DNA of 34,914 bases, from assembly GCA_002482965.1 (NCBI GenBank), contig DLGZ01000048.1:223019-257932 (forward strand), read 5' to 3'. Shown here in pieces: positions 34,201 to 34,914 of this stretch. Numbering within the stretch: the first letter of the stretch is position 1; each line of letters starts with the position of its first letter. Source of the DNA: Verrucomicrobiaceae bacterium UBA7681 (GTDB lineage Bacteria; Verrucomicrobiota; Verrucomicrobiia; Verrucomicrobiales; Verrucomicrobiaceae). A model generated the notes under the pieces. That model had not been told where the DNA came from, made no database searches, and saw nothing but the letters and a program-made list of their open reading frames with translations. Position numbers and translations under genes: made by a program.

Positions 34201-34870
34201 AGGGACGAACTTCACGGCAGCCAGCGGCTCCACGGTGCAGGCGGGAGACAGCACGGCAGCTGGCTCATTTGGCACCCTCAATTTCACACCCGTCACCGGT
34301 GGCGGAACGCAGAGCCTGGCAGGCCAGATCATCCTGGACATTGGCACGGCCAACAACACCGGCAGCGTAGACCCCACCTTTGGTGGAAACGTGGTCGGCA
34401 GCGGCGGCTACATCACGTATGTGAATGACATCAGCCGTGCTCAGGGGCTGGGCAGCGGGAACCATGATCTGCTTTCTTTCAACACAGCTGGTGATACCAC
34501 CGGCTACAACCTGACAGTCTCTGGAACGTTGGTTGTCCGCAGCAGCGGTTTCAGCGGCGCGCTCGGACAGGTATATAATCTCATCGACTGGTCGAGTCTG
34601 GTGATCACGGACTTCACGGGTTTTGATGTCGGAACCAACTATCGCGATGGTTCGGGCGATGATGCCAGCCAGTTCGACCTGCCTACTCTGAGCGGGGGAT
34701 TGGTGTGGGACGTGAGCCAGTTCAGCACGAGCGGGATTATTGTCGTCGTGCCTGAGCCGGGGCGGGCGGTGCTGATCTTGTTGGGATTCGCAGCCTTGGT
34801 TTCGAGACGCGGGCGTGGTCGAGACAAGCTTGAGCGCGAAGCCGCTTTCGCAGGCCGGACGGCGGGGTAA
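28286..34870 (+). CDS. Giant autotransporter-repeat (PATR) surface protein with PEP-CTERM anchor
   Basis: A 2,194-residue exported protein. Residues 1-29 are a signal peptide (cleavage after SARA). The body is a Gly/Thr/Asn/Ser-rich beta-helix with at least eight copies of the autotransporter-associated strand motif (L-T-x-x-NTYTG-x-T-x-x-x-G-x-L-x-[IVL]), with the NTYTG codons near 29251, 31120, 31412, 31704, 32007, 32775, 33086 and 34070. There is no outer-membrane barrel. Instead, from residue 2155, it has VPEPGRAVLILLGFAALVSR followed by Arg/Lys, a PEP-CTERM signal read by exosortase, so it should be processed and placed at the cell surface. The ATG at 28286 begins the signal peptide; a TTG at 28250 is less likely. 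It probably acts as an adhesin or surface layer. The last 11 residues are encoded by an interspersed repeat (34842-34858), so the tail after the basic motif is unusually long. Confidence 0.92.
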   Translation: MPTHLFSKTCLVLSCTLSVLFISPSARAADRTKLDNTTALNSAGSWSGGVPDSANTASWTNTVSGANSSLLGGNVTWQGIKIINPGGAITIGAGNTLTLLAGASGTSIDMSTATQDLTIQAGLTIKAAAGQLWNIAAGHTLTLNTGLFTRGTGATLVVQGSGVVNTTTIFNNSSGVIGNWAVFGTGTAARYAMVDLNNNIVGYTSGTAAATAADVTSTTGVLNYDLAAAGTIGTGASLDTLRYTGGTGTIAGNFTANGILTAGTGALTISGVLTVGDSRELVLMTGDSSASRNITISGIISDGKAGSGLLKGGAAALTLSGNNTYTGVTILSRGRLSVGGNNALGSTAGGTRIGISGTLVLTGNITTAESIWLDDITNAFGGGLLENNGTNTLTGAIRLSNSVRWQSSGTLNVTGGISTTAGNSGTSFVVQAATTMNITGKPMSLGGIGTLYMDNGGKTILLGVVGSTYGTTSLYAGTLMAGAANVFSLTAAVSFSTGYAPSAAILDLNGFDQTVAAISTNVYSVRTGFDRVITSATAATLTTGFNNANTTFDGRFTGAVSVTKTGTGTFTLTGLSTTTGNLTVNGGTVNLNFARAAAAQSGAGTVSNYLTSAAPLTLGGGIFQLTGRINGTATSLTGASWAVSTDIVTVASTAGLAPGQLVSHANLPAGAYVVTVLSSTQFVINTAATVAGSGATITATANSFITSQAFSGLTLNAGASGVTVTLPAGGSDGTVLNLGAITLNAGAMVNFTLPAGVQSATNGITTDTTNTNGILGAWARVGNQWAVNSTNAAGGNIVALTSYTEVSRLGGTMASNAGANVRIIDGGASGSITPGATGTTDINTLLQSATVGAATYDPGTADVLRLGAAGGIMVASNAGALTIGASANDGILTAGGAAATAGTLYLTNNHASNLLTVNSTITDNGAGVVGVTTSGAGIIVLAGTNTYTGRTFVGGGVLRISSEQNLGNGPASFAADQLTLAGGTLNTTADFSIDDSNRGITLAAAGGTISVNNATTLTVANVIAGTGSLIQSNTGTLALTAANTFSGATMANAGILALGNVNALQNSTLTTATTGSITFTLGGTNTYNLGGLAGNATVALGANTLSVGANNETTVFTGALTGMGGLVKVGAGTLNLTAANTFSGDTRIEGGMIVLAHINALQNSTLDTGSAGTQSANLTLGEGTTYNIGGLKGSANFDLAVSNLSVGANNQSTTFNGVLQGAFNNNVTKVGSGTLVLAGNNTYIGTTTISAGRLDIGGTNLSSITVMAAGELGGEGSTSGNLVFLGSTHTLNIDASTAAALGASGAGKLDVSALAVGGFTINVSGIGTGAIKVLTYGSGGFIGDVNRFSLGTSNASAHGAGAFINNGIDAITIDLGYLVNTWVGGDSSHPTFWDIGTTANWSNSKDSVFQTGDDVIFADGAASFTPILQSNISVGAVTFTNTTGTNYTMSSAAGQILTTANGIAVNGSGNVTINNTIAGSGSLTLAGTGTTTLTGTNTYNGVTLITGGTLRISDESSLGSAPGAFNAGQLTLNGAGATLTAAASFTINDINRGIRLGSSGGSFGGSFGADATFTLTIANVVSGAGGLNISGAGTVSLAAVNTYTGLTTVSTGTLELNNVTGGNAISGDGVAGTNDIQVNTAGTLKLAVANQIADDAIVVLNGGIWNLGGFNETIRSLTGTVVTTIPSLNLGGGTLTLNRIDWDNTVSVNSKALGDAGTLRFVANGATQPVFETNYLGTLGVTPGIWIDATSLSFRAGTYGTTLNGKVTGAGKLIFDGTGGAGGLTLTNATNDYSGGTQWIADTGVNGAWDLFTVSASGALGSGDVTLQGGNQNTWVAGFSGTPTAFVFSGNTTQANRFILSGDATISAGNTATASATGDKVNLTGDFNLGSYTLYVRGAGTGTISGVISGTGGVTKIDTPGTWVLSGNNTYTGATTVKAGQLQVGNNSAGRTGTGDVTVQSGATIYGTGIVQGTNFTAASGSTVQAGDSTAAGSFGTLNFTPVTGGGTQSLAGQIILDIGTANNTGSVDPTFGGNVVGSGGYITYVNDISRAQGLGSGNHDLLSFNTAGDTTGYNLTVSGTLVVRSSGFSGALGQVYNLIDWSSLVITDFTGFDVGTNYRDGSGDDASQFDLPTLSGGLVWDVSQFSTSGIIVVVPEPGRAVLILLGFAALVSRRGRGRDKLEREAAFAGRTAG

Positions 34871-34908
34871 GGACAAAGCGAATTCTGCACCCCGCGAAAG
34901 CGGTAGCT
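34842..34908. repeat. Interspersed palindromic repeat pair (gcgaaagcgg family) at the end of the giant gene
   Basis: ccgctttcgc (34842-34851) and gcgaaagcgg (34894-34903) form a perfect 10-bp inverted pair with a 42-base loop. Sequence beyond each arm matches the unit at 6503-6524. The left arm is inside the coding region, the right arm in the 3' flank. The paired arms could also act as a transcript-ending hairpin. Confidence 0.7.
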
Positions 34909-34914
34909 CCGATG

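Noticed and set aside
28286..34870. Arrays of short repeats in the giant gene considered as a CRISPR or satellite
   Set aside because: The repeats are degenerate at DNA level, irregularly spaced and in frame; they encode the beta-strand repeat motif.

Overview
The window looks like a chromosomal segment of a Verrucomicrobiota bacterium, probably Prosthecobacter or a relative in Verrucomicrobiaceae. This is an inference from gene content: a Tat-exported DUF1501 protein, a secreted sulfatase, a giant autotransporter-repeat protein with a PEP-CTERM tail, a lysine-rich SWIB-domain protein, Dabb proteins and a secreted PQQ-propeller protein, in moderately GC-rich DNA. No tRNA, rRNA, CRISPR array, phage gene or transposase was recognised.

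Region 1 (1-7.1 kb): the start of a DUF1501 gene diverges from a LysR regulator. trpC follows, then a free-standing acyl carrier protein coupled to an HxxxD acyltransferase/condensation-like protein. A clear SRP RNA gene (minus strand) is convergent with that pair. Next come two related membrane-anchored coiled-coil proteins and a small lipoprotein, which may form an envelope complex. A decayed copy of the 3' end of hisI lies next to the intact hisI.

Region 2 (7.1-15.9 kb): a 560-base intergenic stretch with inverted repeats, an AsmA-like membrane protein divergent from an ABCG-type half transporter, a coupled pair of AzgA-type purine permease and M48 peptidase, and a secreted sulfatase followed by a Dabb protein.

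Region 3 (15.9-23.2 kb): an SWIB protein with a histone-H1-like tail sits between two repeat-rich intergenic regions that carry a family of small palindromes with a constant TAC loop. After it is a minus-strand operon of tandem-Usp stress protein, PAS histidine kinase and NarL-type regulator. Then come a small periplasmic protein, a PQQ-propeller protein, a small basic protein of unknown function with a strong terminator, a stand-alone nuoA and a second Dabb gene.

Region 4 (23.2-34.9 kb): a tightly packed minus-strand operon of riboflavin synthase, LolD-like ATPase, FtsX-like permease and AttH/CrtC-like secreted lipocalin. It diverges from a 2,194-residue beta-repeat protein with a PEP-CTERM anchor. 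The end of that gene runs into an interspersed palindromic repeat that also occurs near hisI.

The most unusual material is in the intergenic DNA (TAC-loop palindromes, the gcgaaagcgg repeat family, the hisI fragment) and in three small gene sets whose joint function is not obvious: ACP plus acyltransferase, the coiled-coil pair plus lipoprotein, and the PEP-CTERM giant with duplicated modules.
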